NCBI GenBank assembly: GCA_003254885.1
Contig: QANT01009151.1
Span: forward strand, 1 to 32,995
DNA length: 32,995 nucleotides
Source of the DNA: Purshia tridentata
Taxonomy: Eukaryota; Streptophyta; Magnoliopsida; Rosales; Rosaceae
Direction of reading: 5' to 3'
Shown here in pieces: positions 1 through 12,800 of the stretch (its first letter is position 1; every line of letters starts with the position of its first letter). The translations under genes were made by a program, and so were the position numbers. The notes beneath the pieces were generated by a model. It was not told the origin of the DNA, made no database searches, and was given only the letters and a program-made list of their open reading frames with translations.

Positions 1-348
1 ATAAATCGTTTGTAATTGTTATAAATAAATTAACGATAAATGAAATTGTGTACTAAAACCGTCTGTTTATTTAATTACAGTTACATAACTAAACCAATTT
101 CAATTTAGTTAATTTTTTGCAGAGATAATATTCATAATTAAATTTTAAAAATGAACAATTTTGATCATAAATTTACATTGTGAAATGAGAATAATAAAAT
201 AGAATGTTAATGGAAAGGTAAATTGGAGAAGGTTGATAGCATTCACCAAAACGTAAAACTAAGTTCTCCTAATTTCTACATCTAATCTATCACTTATATA
301 TTCACATAAAATAAAATTTACTTAGTAGAAATTTAGTAAATAAATAAT

Positions 349-450
349 CTATAATGCTATATTTATTATATTTTTATATTATAATTTTACACCACTTTAC
401 GTGACATCTTACATAACATTTATACATTAAACTCTAAAAAATAAAATAAA
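349..450. repeat. Truncated MITE fragment related to the 1039-1239 element
   Basis: The segment from AATGCTAT (353) to the A-rich tract near 450 aligns by eye along its length with the left half of the element at 1039-1239. Shared blocks include ATAATTTTA-ACCA, ATACATT and CTAAAAAATAAAA. The matching right end is not visible downstream, so this looks like a deleted copy. No target duplication could be found. Confidence 0.55.
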
Positions 451-1038
451 AACTTCCAAAAAAATTATATTCAATAAAGTGATGGTACTTCTTACAAAAG
501 AGAAAGTTTAGTCATTTTCTTTGTATAATTCTACTTAAATGAGTTGGTGGTATCAATATTAAATTATTATGGTTTGACACTTGAACACTTGTAACCCTAC
601 TTTTTAATTGAGTAGTGATCCAAGTCTTTCTCTTTAAGTAAGTATTAGTCTATTAGATTAGATTCAAAGGTGTCTTTCTGTTTTTTGAGAGATCGAAATA
701 TGTTGACATTGATTGAGTTTGGTTCTTATATAATTATATATTTTTGTATCCTTAGATTCTGTAATGTGAAACGTGGGCTTCCCTTATTGGAGGACAGGTC
801 ATAAAGGGAACCAAAGGCGATCCACATTAGCATCGATCTTGTATTATTGGAGGCAATGCTACGAGACAGCCTGGATGACTAATTCTGTTAATGATTAAGA
901 CCAACTGACCAAGCAATTACCAATAATATATTAAACTCATCTCAGCCCTTGCATTGAGCAACCATGTATTTTCCTCTATATTATCGGCTTAAGGGCTCCA
1001 CTTTACTTGATTGAGTGATGGCTCTATATTAAACTAAA

Positions 1039-1239
1039 CAACAATGCTACACTTATCACATTATTATACTATAATTTTATACCATCTTATGTAGCAATTT
1101 ATATGGCATTCATACATTGGATACTAAAAAAATAAAAATTAAAACCCTAAAAATAAGGAAATACCCTGTCAATACAATAATAACACGTAAGATAGTACAA
1201 AAAATATGGTATAAATATGTAGTAAGAATAGCATTATTG
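1039..1239. mobile_element. Mutator-like MITE, 201 bp, with 9-bp target duplication
   Basis: The element is flanked by a perfect 9-bp direct repeat, TAAACTAAA, at 1030-1038 and 1240-1248. Its ends are imperfect terminal inverted repeats: the left begins CAACAATGCTACACTTATCA, and the complement of the right begins CAATAATGCTATTCTTACTA, with 17 of the first 22 positions matching. It is AT-rich, too small to encode a transposase, and has no convincing ORF. A 9-bp duplication is the usual signature of Mutator (MULE) transposases; that class assignment is inferred. Confidence 0.85.
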
Positions 1240-2091
1240 TAAACTAAATGAATATGTTCAACAATTTCAACCCTAAAATGGTATACATACATGTGAAAAA
1301 AGAATAAAATAACTTAATCACAAAAGTACAATCACATTGAATCACATTAACCCTAGTTTAGTAATTTACTGTTTAACAATTTCAACTATCTAGTAAAAAA
1401 TAAAAATAAAACGTTAAGTTAGACAATATAAACAGACTGCTCACTTTAAAACCTAGATTGACATATTATGCTTAAAAAATTAGGTGACTCTTTTTAACAG
1501 CAAACACTTTACATGAGTTATTTGATCAAAGGAACCTACAAATTAGATTAGCCAACTATTTACTTTAAAAAATTTAGATTGCCTCTCAAAAATTCTGTAA
1601 TTTTATTTTCTTATTTTATTTTTCCGGTTTTTATGGAGTTCAGTTGGCACCCAAGTTGTAGTTAGCGTCCTTACCAAAGGCCCAAGTCAATTCAAAGAAG
1701 AAAGATCCATATACACCATTGGGCCTTCTGGTGCAAAGAAAATTATTTTCTAAGTGGGCCTAGTCCAAATTAAGGGTAAGAAGAAATTTGGAAGCATTCA
1801 ACCAGCTATTGGGTCATCAAGTGAAGACATTTTATTCACCAATTGGGTTTGGTCCAGTGGATCAGACTCAATGTCAATGAGAGAGATCAAGTGGAACATT
1901 TAGAAGGTGTTTGATTTTTTTTTTTTTTTGGTCTTTCTGACCAAGCTATTATTTCTAACATTTACATATAAATATAGGATGTTAAGTCTTATAAAAATGA
2001 CTAAATAAGATTAAAATTTTTGTATACTTATCAACTGCCTAAATATTATGTGCCCCGATATACCAAAACCAAGAGTATATGTAGGGTAGAT

Positions 2092-2197
2092 CCTCAATGT
2101 TCTAGCACTTACAATTTAGAAACCTTGGAAGGAATTTAATTTGATGTGACATTGAGTTTGAAGGCATATCAAAATTGTAAGTGCAAGAACAACTAGG
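2092..2197. repeat. Foldback with 20-bp arms (miRNA-precursor-like)
   Basis: The left arm at 2098-2117 (TGTTCTAGCACTTACAATTT) and right arm at 2172-2191 (AAATTGTAAGTGCAAGAACA) are complementary at 19 of 20 positions. The stem continues on both sides. Outward, after a 3-nt internal loop, CCT pairs with AGG. Inward, GA/TC and CCTT/AAGG pair across small bulges, leaving a loop of about 34 nt. Near-perfect 20-21 nt arms in a roughly 106-nt hairpin fit the dimensions of a plant MIR precursor, but I do not recognise the arm as a known miRNA. It could instead be a small foldback element. Confidence 0.5.
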
Positions 2198-4597
2198 TTA
2201 TAAATTAAAGCAAGCACTTTTGACAACTAGAATCTCCATTTCACTTGTGAAAGTGGTACCCTTCACTTTTGTGTGATGACCAAAGTGTTAAATAATTAGT
2301 GGTGTGGTGACATTAAGATTTTGGGGTCTTTGTCAAGCCACATGTAAGATTTGCATTGCTCTATACAACCTTGATTCTCTTTTACACAAAAATATATATA
2401 TGGATGGGGAATTTAGCGAAAGCTTTCATTACATTCTTTCTTTTTAATGAACGATTTTGATGTTTTTGGTCATAGTGCTGTTTTATACAATTCTTAGATA
2501 AACCTCAACCATCAAGTAATCCCTTTTTGTACGTTGACTTATGTACAAAATGTTTAAAAAAGCCAAGAGGATCTAATCCTATACCAACTCAGCTTTTATT
2601 TTTATATTAATGTTTGATACTTATACTTATATATAATCTAATGATTATAAGGTAGTAGTGGCGTAACACCCAACTTCTTGTCTTATATTCAAAAGATATA
2701 TACACATCAAAGTCTATATATATCTAAACTTCAATTATAATTAACATTTTTTCTAAATATTTTCAACTCATGTCTCACATAGGGTGAGTCCCATGTTGAG
2801 AGAATTTGAGTTACCGTCCATTTTTCTGGTAATTATTTTTGGGTTTAATTATGCTATTAAAGATGTTGACACCATAGTTAACCTATTCACCACAATTACT
2901 TCTTCTCTAAGCTAAGTTAAATGGCAGCTCTTTGAAACGTTATTGAAGGCCATCTAAACAACTATTATATGGGCTGCCTCTCAAAAAATATTAAACTATA
3001 TATGAGGACCGTAGGATAATTCCAACAATTATTATTATTAGACTTTTGACACATGTTCGGCACATGCCCATTAAAATTTATATTATGTGTTTTTTATATT
3101 TTTAATTTTTTATAAATTATCTCCACCCTCTCCATCTTTTAAAGTAGTAGAGTGTTTTTTATTTTTAAAATTTTATTATAATTTTTACATTTTACGATTA
3201 TATTTTTATTTATTAGATTGAATGAAGGATATTTTATAAAAATTTAAAATTTAGTGAAACCTGTAATACCAAAAGTGCTTTCTGGCTTTATAATAGTAAA
3301 GATGTGATCATAGGATATAATAAACTATTGTATTATGCTCTACCAAGTATTATGTGATCACAATGGCCTTACTAATTGTAGAAGGGTCACATAATTAAGA
3401 TATGGTAGGTCATTGATTATATATCTTCTGGTCAACCTTATTATAAAATTTAAATTATTAAGTGTAAAGTGCAGAGTGGCTGCCCAACTTTAGGAAATCA
3501 TATATTTATGAATTTCAGTGGAAACACTTGGAACCTTTTCCTATTAAACTTTATATATAGCACAATTGTGTAACATAGATTTGCATGCAGGTACATAGTT
3601 GTGTTCACATGGAAGCAACCCATCTCAATGTGATATGTGTGGTTGTATTGTTGTATTATACTAATCTCAAATCAGTAATTATATACTTATTAGTTTAATA
3701 ATATTTATATTCACATCTTTAAAGAAGTCCTATTTTCAACCCTCTACTTCTTAATGTCATTTCAGAGTATTCTTGGAAGAAACATTTAATTAATTGTTAT
3801 GCTGCTTAGGCAAAAGCCTCTAAAACAAGTAACTCTAATCAATAATTTAGCATGTTATGTTTCTAAATTATTAATTAAAATCATTTATTATGTGAGACTA
3901 TATGTAAAATATAAGAAATGTTTTACTATTTAATTTTTTTTTTAGAGATGATTTTTAATAAATGATTTAAAAATGAATGATTTTATTTTTAAATCTGCAT
4001 TATTGAATAAGTATTTTAAGGAATGATGTGACCCACAAATCACACCTAAGTCTTGCCTATTATTAAATAGTATTAAATAGTATCATACTTGATAATCCCC
4101 ATATGAATTGATAATGCGAGTTGTAATTAGTCTTTTCTTTAAAATATTGGAAGAGGTATAAAGTTAAAAAACTTGAAATCCACACTCCTTATAAAAAATA
4201 ATAAGAATAATAAAATATTAAGATATTATTGTAAATTTGGAATAATAAAAAGTTGTACGCCTCACCAGTCACCGCAAAGCGCAAAGCCCAGAAATGCTAA
4301 AAGGCGCTAAACCCCTTGCTGCTAGTTTGTCGCCGAACTGTGGGCCCCGAGAAAGAAACACAAACCGTTTTTTGCCTGACTGAGTTACTGAGTCAGACTC
4401 AGACTCTGAGCTGAGCTGCCTCCTTCTCTTTCATTCTCTTTCCTTCAACTGCCACTTGTCCATATAATCCATCTCTCTTGTTTTTCAGCTTCTCTACACC
4501 GTCTCTCTGGAGGGTTTGAGTGTTTCTTTTTGCATAACCCGAAGCAGAGCTCTGTGAAAACCCATTTACGTGAAGTCGGTGGCCTTTGACACGAGCT

Positions 4598-7500
4598 ATG
4601 GCTACTGAAGAAGAACCACCCGTTTCTAAGGAAAGTGATGGTGGCATTTGCGCCAACCAAGTTGAACCTCCAATCCACAAGGTACCTCATTTTCGTTCCC
4701 TTGTTGAAATCTATGATGGGTATTCTGATACACTTGTTTCCTGCTTATAATCTTCATTACAAGGGGATTCAATTCGTTTTACCAGATGTATGTTCATGAT
4801 TGCTTTTATGTTTGTTGTTAAAAACTCAAATTTTTATAGGTTGCTAATAGTTTTTTTGATTGAAAAAAAAAAAAAACTTGAACTGGGTGAAGCATACTTG
4901 CCTGGTATGTCATACTCATATTCAGCTATGAAATATTGGTTTTAGTGCACAACCCAGACAAAGTGCTGGAAATCAATTGCTTTAGGACTCCATAATCTGC
5001 CAACAATCATGTTATCAATCTTCAGTTGGTATTTATAGAATTGTGAAATTCAAGTTATTAGCATCAAATTATTTTTAGAACTAGTCAGAGTTTACACTAT
5101 TATTATTGTCGTGTCATAATTTTTCTTTTTTTCACTTTTAAGAAAAAGAGTCTACTGTTGGGTTTGGTTTCAGATTTCTGCATTGTCACGATGCTCTTAA
5201 CAAGGGACAGTTCACATCATTATGTTCTTCATTATGCAATTTGCTTCAATATGTATCCCATTTGGTCTTTCCCTTATGTCGGTTTTTTCCTCAGTGCTAG
5301 TTCTTCAATATTTACTTCTCATTTTCTTCGTGCATCACAGACATGCTTGTCTGGGATTGCTGTGGAACTGGTAGTTGATCAGCGAAAGTTAATGTAAATG
5401 CATATTTTCCTGATCGCAGACGATTTTCCTTTCCATTTCTTCTGTCACAGGGCGGAGACTCCACCGAGATAATTGAAGAAACTCCTCCTGGTCATCCATG
5501 GAGACGACAAAACCTCGTCTTACAGATACCCTCAAGAACTCTTGAAGATGCCAAAGAGGATTTTGTGAGAATAAACATGCCCCCAACGCCAAGTCCCATT
5601 CCCAAAAAAGTAAACTTCTCCCCATTACCCAGCCCTAGTTTAGCCAAAATCAGCGGGTCTCCAGGTCCCTCATCATCAAAAACTAAATCAACCATAAAAA
5701 GCCTCCTTCCGAAACTAAGTTTCAAATATAGGAACACTACTTCAGAGATTCAGAAGGCTGCCACCCTAGCTCTGGAAGGTTCACCTGCAGGGACACGTGA
5801 GAAGCCTTTAATTTCAAGGACATTTTCCTTTACAAAACTTTTAACACCTAGACCGAAGAATACATCATCCTTGCCTGTAACCCCAATTTCTCACTCAAAT
5901 CCAGAATCTATGCATGGAGGAAACAGGACTGGCCTGCTAAGTTCTGTCGTAAGTATCTATCACTTGTTAGCTTGAGAACTAATTCATGTGTTGAGAAGAA
6001 TTCAAGTTGACCAAAATGTTTGGACTTTTATAATATAAAAATTTTTAAATACAATTTAAAGGCCTACGGTTTGCATGTTTTGCTTTAAATTTGTTATGTA
6101 CTATAACTCAACTTAATTAAGAGATCATGTAATTGATTATATTATCTACAATGGAGAGGAAAGTGCTTTAACTTCCTGACTTTCCCCTCCTTGTGAAGGT
6201 TTTCCGACTTTCCCCTTATTTAAACTGTACTGAACAATTTAGCTTCTCAGACCATAAAGATATCTTCGAACCTTATTTCTTTTCGGAATCTTAGAGAATA
6301 CATAAGGAGGTTTCTGTAACAATGAAGATCAGATTAGTTTTATGGAGTCTAAGCAGCCAAGTTGCTTCCTACCAGTCCATTGGTGCACTGCACATACTTT
6401 TTTAAGCAAAGTAATAAAATGTTGGTTCCTTCTCTTTACTCTATAAATTTGAGTTATACAGTGAGTTATACTCCTTTTATAGTATGATGTCCTAAGAGTT
6501 TATTGTTTAAGTTATCTCCATGAGGTGCATCTCTTAGAACTTTCATCCAATCAGTGCTTTAGGCCGTTACCTCTATTTCCAGAGCAGGAATATGCCTAGT
6601 TTTTGCAAGTCTTTTCCTTTTTTTTTTTTCTAATATCATATTAGTTGTTTGCATTAACCATCACATATATGTTCATCCACAACTTCACTTGAATTTTGCT
6701 AAATTCCTGACTTTGCAGAAAGGAGAAGACCAACTACCTATTCATCGTTCACATTCAGTTCCTGTGATTAATAAAGATGGAAGTATATATTTAGGTAGTG
6801 CAATTCGTGTAATTCCTACCACACCACGAGCGGCTGAGAGGAATGTGTTGACAACTTCAAGCACATCCCCAACACATGACACTGGTAAATTTTTAATATT
6901 GTGTTCTGATTGTCTTTGTTTGTATCCACAAAAGAGGCCTCCTATCCTTGCAGGAATGTGCCTAAGTGCCAGGATATACCAGTTGTTTGTATTCTCAGAT
7001 TGTAGCTACCTTTGACCCTAGTTTTGTAACTTGAGATAACCAACCTATGTCTTATCTTAGTATTGCGGTTCAGATGGAAGCAATGATGGTGGTGAAGATA
7101 TTGCTGAAGAAGAAGCTGTTTGTCGAATTTGCTTAGTTGAACTGGGAGAAGGTGCTGACACCCTCAAGATGGAATGCAGCTGTAAAGGTGACCTTGCTCT
7201 TGCCCACCAAGAATGTGCTGTAAAATGGTTCAGCATTAAAGGTAATAAAACATGTGATGTGTGCAAGCAAGAGGTTCAGAACCTACCTGTCACACTTTTA
7301 CGAATTCAAAATGTTCAGTTACGAGGAAGTAGAGCACAGCAGGCTGAGGTTACTCAATATAGGCAAGTATTTGTAACTGCTGAATGTGCAGGAAAGGGAA
7401 ATTTTTGCGCTTACCACGCCTTGTGTATGTGCTTGTAAAAACTGCAGCTACACTCTTAAACATATATTTGTTATTTCACTTAAACAAGTTTTATTTCATA

Positions 7501-8686
7501 AAATTAAGGATGTTTTGAATGAGAACCTCAATTGAGTAGAAATTGAGATTGGGTCCAGTAGTTAATGAATGGCATGAAGTTTGAAAGGAGGGGAAAAACC
7601 ACTTAATTATTTTTCTGATTATCTGTAACTTGTTGCCAATGAGGCGTGATCTTTCATTTCCCATAAAATGGAGTGAATCTGGGTATGGGATTATTTTTGA
7701 ATATGTTCAGTACCACCTTCTAGGGTGGTATAACTAATAGTTAATTCAAAATTTTCCAGGGTTTGGCAGGATGTTCCCATTCTTGTCATTGTCAGCATGC
7801 TTGCTTACTTCTGTTTTCTTGAGCAGCTTCTGGTACGCCATGCAACTCCTGTATGCTTTGCTCTTCTAGCCTTTCAATTTCTAATATAATCACATGGACA
7901 GGTAGGAAAAATGGGATCAGGCGCAATTGCTCTCTCTCTTCCTTTTTCCTGCATATTGGGTCTTCTGGCATCCATGACATCAACCACAATGGGTAGGGCT
8001 AAACTTGAAATTCTTTTTTGTACAATAGTTTGCATGCATGAATTCAATCACCTTTCTGCTATACTGACTTTGAAATTGTGCCTAGTGAGAAGAAAATATG
8101 TCTGGGTTTATGCAACTATTCAGTTTTTGCTGGTGGTTCTCTCGGCACATTTACTCTATACTTTGGTAAGAGTTGTTCTGCTGACAATCAATAGTGATAG
8201 GAATTTTTTTTTTTATTTTTTTTTTTGCTTCCGGTCACTGTGATGGGATTTTTCAAGTGAACATGAAAATGTGATGATTCTATTTAGTGGAAAAGCTTAG
8301 CTCATTTTTGGGTTACAAATGCTGAGAATGAGGGAACTGCCTGATCAATATTGGTTTGATGAGGCTTTAGGTGCTGATTATCGGTGTTTTCCCTCTTACT
8401 AGTAAAAGTGTCTCATACGTTCTTGTTGGGTCTACAGCTCCACATGCAGGCCGTTCTGTCTATTCTCCTTGCCACGTTTTTGGGATTTGGAGTCACAATG
8501 TGTGGAAATTCTATTATTGTTGAGGCTTTGAGATGGAGGGTAAGATGGCTTTCTCATTCAAATCAACAGCGTGTTCAGGAGGTGACACAGCTGAATCAAC
8601 CACCTGAGAGAACACAACAAACACAGACAAATCTTCTACAGCTTGAAAATGAAGTTGAAGATGCAGAAGCTATTCATGGCAGCTGA
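4598..8686 (+). CDS. RING-CH (RINGv) membrane E3 ubiquitin ligase, 8 exons, 509 aa
   Basis: Probable membrane-bound E3 ubiquitin-protein ligase. Coding exons: 4598-4681, 5451-5948, 6719-6884, 7074-7362, 7760-7832, 7902-7992, 8086-8165, 8438-8686; they total 1530 nt and stay in frame. The start is the first ATG after the leader ([11 protein letters not shown]); no ATG occurs in the about 220 bases before it. The N-terminal half is disordered and Ser/Pro-rich, with an [20 protein letters not shown] block familiar from plant members of this family. A C4HC3 RINGv domain lies at about 265-312 (CRIC, CSC, HQEC, W, CDVC), which recruits the E2. Four hydrophobic segments follow at about 350-370, 377-396, 406-427 and 429-455, then a Gln-rich tail. 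The intron after exon 4 has a GC donor. The family call is firm; substrate and membrane are unknown. Convergent with the WD40 gene. Confidence 0.93.
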
Positions 8687-9827
8687 CTTGTATACTTTGA
8701 CATGCATTAATTGTCACAGTGGATACTAAAGGGGGGCCTCTGGCTATAAACTGTAAAGAAACTATACCAAATGTTTAGTTTTGTTCGTACAGAACTATTT
8801 CTTATGTAGATGTTGGCATTACAAAGTACAAATGTCACCCTGTGGTGAAATCATTGGCATTATACACACATAGAGAGACGCGAAAGTTGACATTCAAATG
8901 AGGACCTAGGTTGAGAGATACTTAGAGAGAGCTTCACTTAAGAGTGAGAAGTAAATTCTCATGTACACAAAAGAGAGCTTGGTGGTGAGACTTTCCAAAG
9001 GTGGTTTTCGAAGAGACCCGGTATGACAATTTTGGTAATATTGCTGTTTTGGTAATGCTTGGGTTACTCGTATTTGTGTCTCCTAGTGTTTCTTAGAGAA
9101 GAACTCCTTATATTAGAGAAGAATTTTCTCGTTACACGTGGATGTAGGCTCAAAACGTCTCGTACCTCATGGTTATTTTGTTACTCTATGTTGGTTGCTC
9201 ATTTTAATGACGCAAAGGGTATGAAAGTTTGGTTCATTTTGGTGTGTTTTTGTATTAGAAGAATCGTCACCATCATTAGCGATAATGAATGAGTAAATTG
9301 ATGCTAGACTATTCAATATAAAAACTTAAAATGGAGGACATCCGCTATGCAAGAATTTCAAAATAATAGAAAGTGACCAGAAGAGGAAGTCGAGGCTGTT
9401 AATTAAAAATAGAACTAACCCAACAAAAGGTTAGGAGGAAGGGAAAGAATGCATTAGAAAGATAAATCATCACTCAATTACAGTGCTGATAAAAACAGAT
9501 CCCAAGGGAGCAACATCATGTTATTCCTGTGAGTCATTAAATATATTCTAGCAACAGCCGTTTTTGTACTTACAAATGGGGGTTGTTTCTCCCTCCCAAT
9601 CTCTTACTGCCATTGATGGCATTTTTGTCTATACAATAGAATCAGTTGGTTGAATGGCAATGCCAGTCAGATTACATTCACAAAGTGCTATTTCTGTAAA
9701 AACCAACTGGATTGTGAGAGAAAAATGGCTACACAAGCAAATCAAAATGTAACCCAATAAAAAAAAAAAACTAAAAAAATAAAAGAAAAAGAGAAGCTTG
9801 TTTTGCTTGCATCTGATGACAGTCTGG
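8687..9827. other. Convergent intergenic region between the RINGv and WD40 genes
   Basis: This contains the 3' UTRs of both flanking genes, whose ends are not precisely visible. Between about 8860 and 9290 lies a stretch with purine-rich runs and a GTGGATGTAGG motif reminiscent of plant copia LTRs. It has no primer-binding site, internal region or second LTR. No protein-coding frame is supported. Confidence 0.5.
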
Positions 9828-12800
9828 TCATTGCTTGTAACTGGAACTGCCAACCTTGCTCGATGACAAAGGCTTCTCCTTCGAGCTGGTAATTAACACG
9901 GTTTCTGAGCTGTTTGATTGGCTTTCTGAAACCCCAGGTCTCATCCAAATTTTTATATGCCCCTCGCGGCAGACAGTAAGAACAGATTCTTGTGTGAACA
10001 TCACACCAGAGAGGGGTTCTGTGTGTACACGGTGAGCAACCACTGGTGAGATTTTAGGAACATCTCTCATGCAAGGAGCAGGTTGCAGAGTACCCACTGG
10101 AAGAGCATTGTCCCAATGAGACGACTGGCTTCCAGTACTATAAGTGGGGGAGCCACCAGGAGGGCGCCGCAATGGCACCACAATTTCATCCATTTCCAGG
10201 TCCCACAGAAGCAACTGTGTGTCCTGCACTCAAACGGGAAAATAAAAAGATAAGATCAAAAGATCAATTCTCACGGCTTCACTTTCAACTTAAAACCAAT
10301 TTTTATTTTTTAATTTATAAGTTAAGCCATAAATCTCCCTACTGCTGTGGTGATTGGTCTGCAATACAGGACTGACCCAACTTAGTTCTTGACCAATTAC
10401 TTAAATATTTTTCTTTCATCATTTTTTAAAGTAAGTTTACTTGAGTAAACATAAAGGGTAAAGGAGAATACAAAGGTCATAACTTCTCTCAAATCCCTGT
10501 AATGTCCTATGTTAATAATAAATCTTAGAATACCTTTATAGGTTGATCAGTTATAGCTCATATTAAACTAAACTTCCTAATAAAAATTTAAATGTCAAAT
10601 ATAAGCGTGTTTGGGAAGATTAGAAAACCAATGACCAATTAAAAATTTGTAGAAAGGAAATTACAACAAATAATGGCATCATGGCATTTTAATATATGAG
10701 AAACCTGATAAAATTAATATATAAATTTTGACAAGACGAACAATATTTTCGGATACCTGACCGACAGAACCAAACCGGTACATGACAGTCTCCCCCATAC
10801 CATCTGCATTTGGCGATGACCAATATGAATCAAAAGCCACTCCACTGACCTGCCAGCACCATACAGTAAAAACTTAGTAAGTCGGCCATAATAAGGTAAT
10901 AATAACAAGCTCGATACTGTTTAAGAAACTTACCCAAGAGTTGTGCCCCTCTCCCCAAGCTACAACTTTCCGATCTTCCATGCTCCAAACTTGAACTAAA
11001 TCATCTTCACCTCCTGTCAGTATGTATTTTCCATCCATGCTGTTCAACAGTATTTTGTAATTAATCACACCATCATCTCAAAAGAACAATAATATCTTGA
11101 TGCAATAAGAGCCACAAACACCAGGAGTTTAAATGTCAAGGTAATCTACAAGATTGGAAGAATATTACAAAAACCAGCAGCAAGATTTAGTGGAAAACCA
11201 GTAAAGATGCGCACCTCCAAGCGCAACATAGGAGAGCACCATAGTAACTTTTGCCACCACATATAAGTTGCTCTTTTGAGTAGTCAAAAACACGTAGATA
11301 ACCTGCATTTAGTAACTGAATTTAGCTCATATACTTTTGCAAAGAGAAACTAACAGAAAAGAGCAGCTGCACAACGCAACCAACATTATATTGACAACAT
11401 ACCATCTCTTCCAACAGTTGCTAAATAGGCCCCATCAGTCGAGAAAGCAATACTATTAACCGAACCTTGGCATATATGCCATCTGGCTATTGGGTTACTC
11501 TGCATACACATAACAGGAAATTTAAAAAAATGGTAAGTGGAGAAAGCAGCAGAAATAGAAATTCAGCGTGTCAGATGCAAATCTCTCCCTTATAATTATC
11601 TGACAGTTATCATAGTCATTTGCTAGATGCAAATGCAGTATTCAGCTAAGTAACCACGGGAAATTCCAGTATGCCGCACATAAACCTGTAAGATCTCAAC
11701 CAGATTACCTGAACAAAACATATCAGGATTTACTAGAGGTTAAATCCTTAAAAGATTCCTTGAAGAAATACAGGATATTCAACGGACCACTGATGCTCCC
11801 ACCACTTGACATAATGAAAAGGAAAGAATTTTTCACACTCTTTAGTCAATGACCATAGCTTTCATGGTCCACATTTAAAACCCTTTTACCTACTGCTGGC
11901 AGTCTAAAACATGCATGTGCAGACAAACTCCTGTCAACTCCCCCAATGTATAAACTTTAGTAACTATAACTACTATATGGTACAAATATCACATCATAAC
12001 ACATTAAAGTTATAACCTACATTTGCAACGAATACATGTAAGACTTTATAGACACCAAATAGAACTTAATTCAACCAATAGACTGCTCAGACAACTTGTT
12101 ATAACATGAGAATATTGTTGTCCAAGAAGCAAACAACTTTTTGAGCCATAACACCAGTCTCCTACCAAATGATATGTCACTAAGAGTCTAAGCTTATACA
12201 TGTAGTAGAAACCCAGTCTATCATTAAAGTACAAGCTTTTATACAAGAGAGGAGAGAAGAGCTCTGAAAAGAACATAAAGCTGAAAACCATAATGAGTGA
12301 TATATGGTTAAAACAGTCTAACAGAGTGAAGATTGAGTTTCACAAGTTCCAAACAGTGCCATTATTAGACTAGGAATCTCCACCGTAGAGAATTACCCAA
12401 ACACAGCACCCAAAAAGATTTATAACTAAACCATGGTACAAACTGCAACATCAAAATTACAGCATGGTGTCTATTCCCTGTCAACATCCAAATTAAATTC
12501 ACCATGGTAACATAGCAGCAGCATGACATGCCTTATCTAAAGGATAAAACAATTTTTCAGAGCCACTTTTAGAAGAAATAATTACATGAGAAACAAGTTA
12601 GAAATGAAAATACGCACAACTCCAATACCTTACTGTAACGTGCATGTGCAACAGAAACTTGAGTTTGATCTTTGATAAGTGGGAATGAAGAATCACCTGC
12701 ACCATCTTTGCTCTAGGAAAAACCAATAACAAAAATAAAATACACTCTGATTACTTAATATACAACTATGGAACATAAAAGTTAAAGCACTGAAAAGTGT

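Larger units (their letters stand above)
1..4260. other. AT-rich intergenic region without a supported gene
   Basis: No open frame here has protein-like composition or family motifs, and both strands are very AT-rich. The stretch holds a MITE (1039-1239), a truncated relative (349-450) and a foldback (2092-2197), annotated separately. Around 1670-1770 there are several GGCCCA/TGGGCC motifs of the kind bound by TCP factors, but no gene is adjacent. From about 4255 the sequence becomes GC-richer and leads into the promoter and leader of the RINGv gene. I see nothing definable in the rest. Confidence 0.7.

Noticed and set aside
1670..1770. Cluster of GGCCCA/TGGGCC motifs as a promoter
   Set aside because: No start codon with a plausible coding frame follows on either strand, so it is recorded only in the intergenic description.
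5158..5397. 79-codon + frame in the first intron of the RINGv gene
   Set aside because: It lies wholly between consistent splice sites, has no homology I recognise and has intron-like composition.
10224..10756. Possible U12-type intron (donor GTATCC) in the WD40 gene
   Set aside because: The donor lacks the following TT and no TCCTTAAC-like branch site precedes the acceptor; it is an ordinary GT-AG intron.
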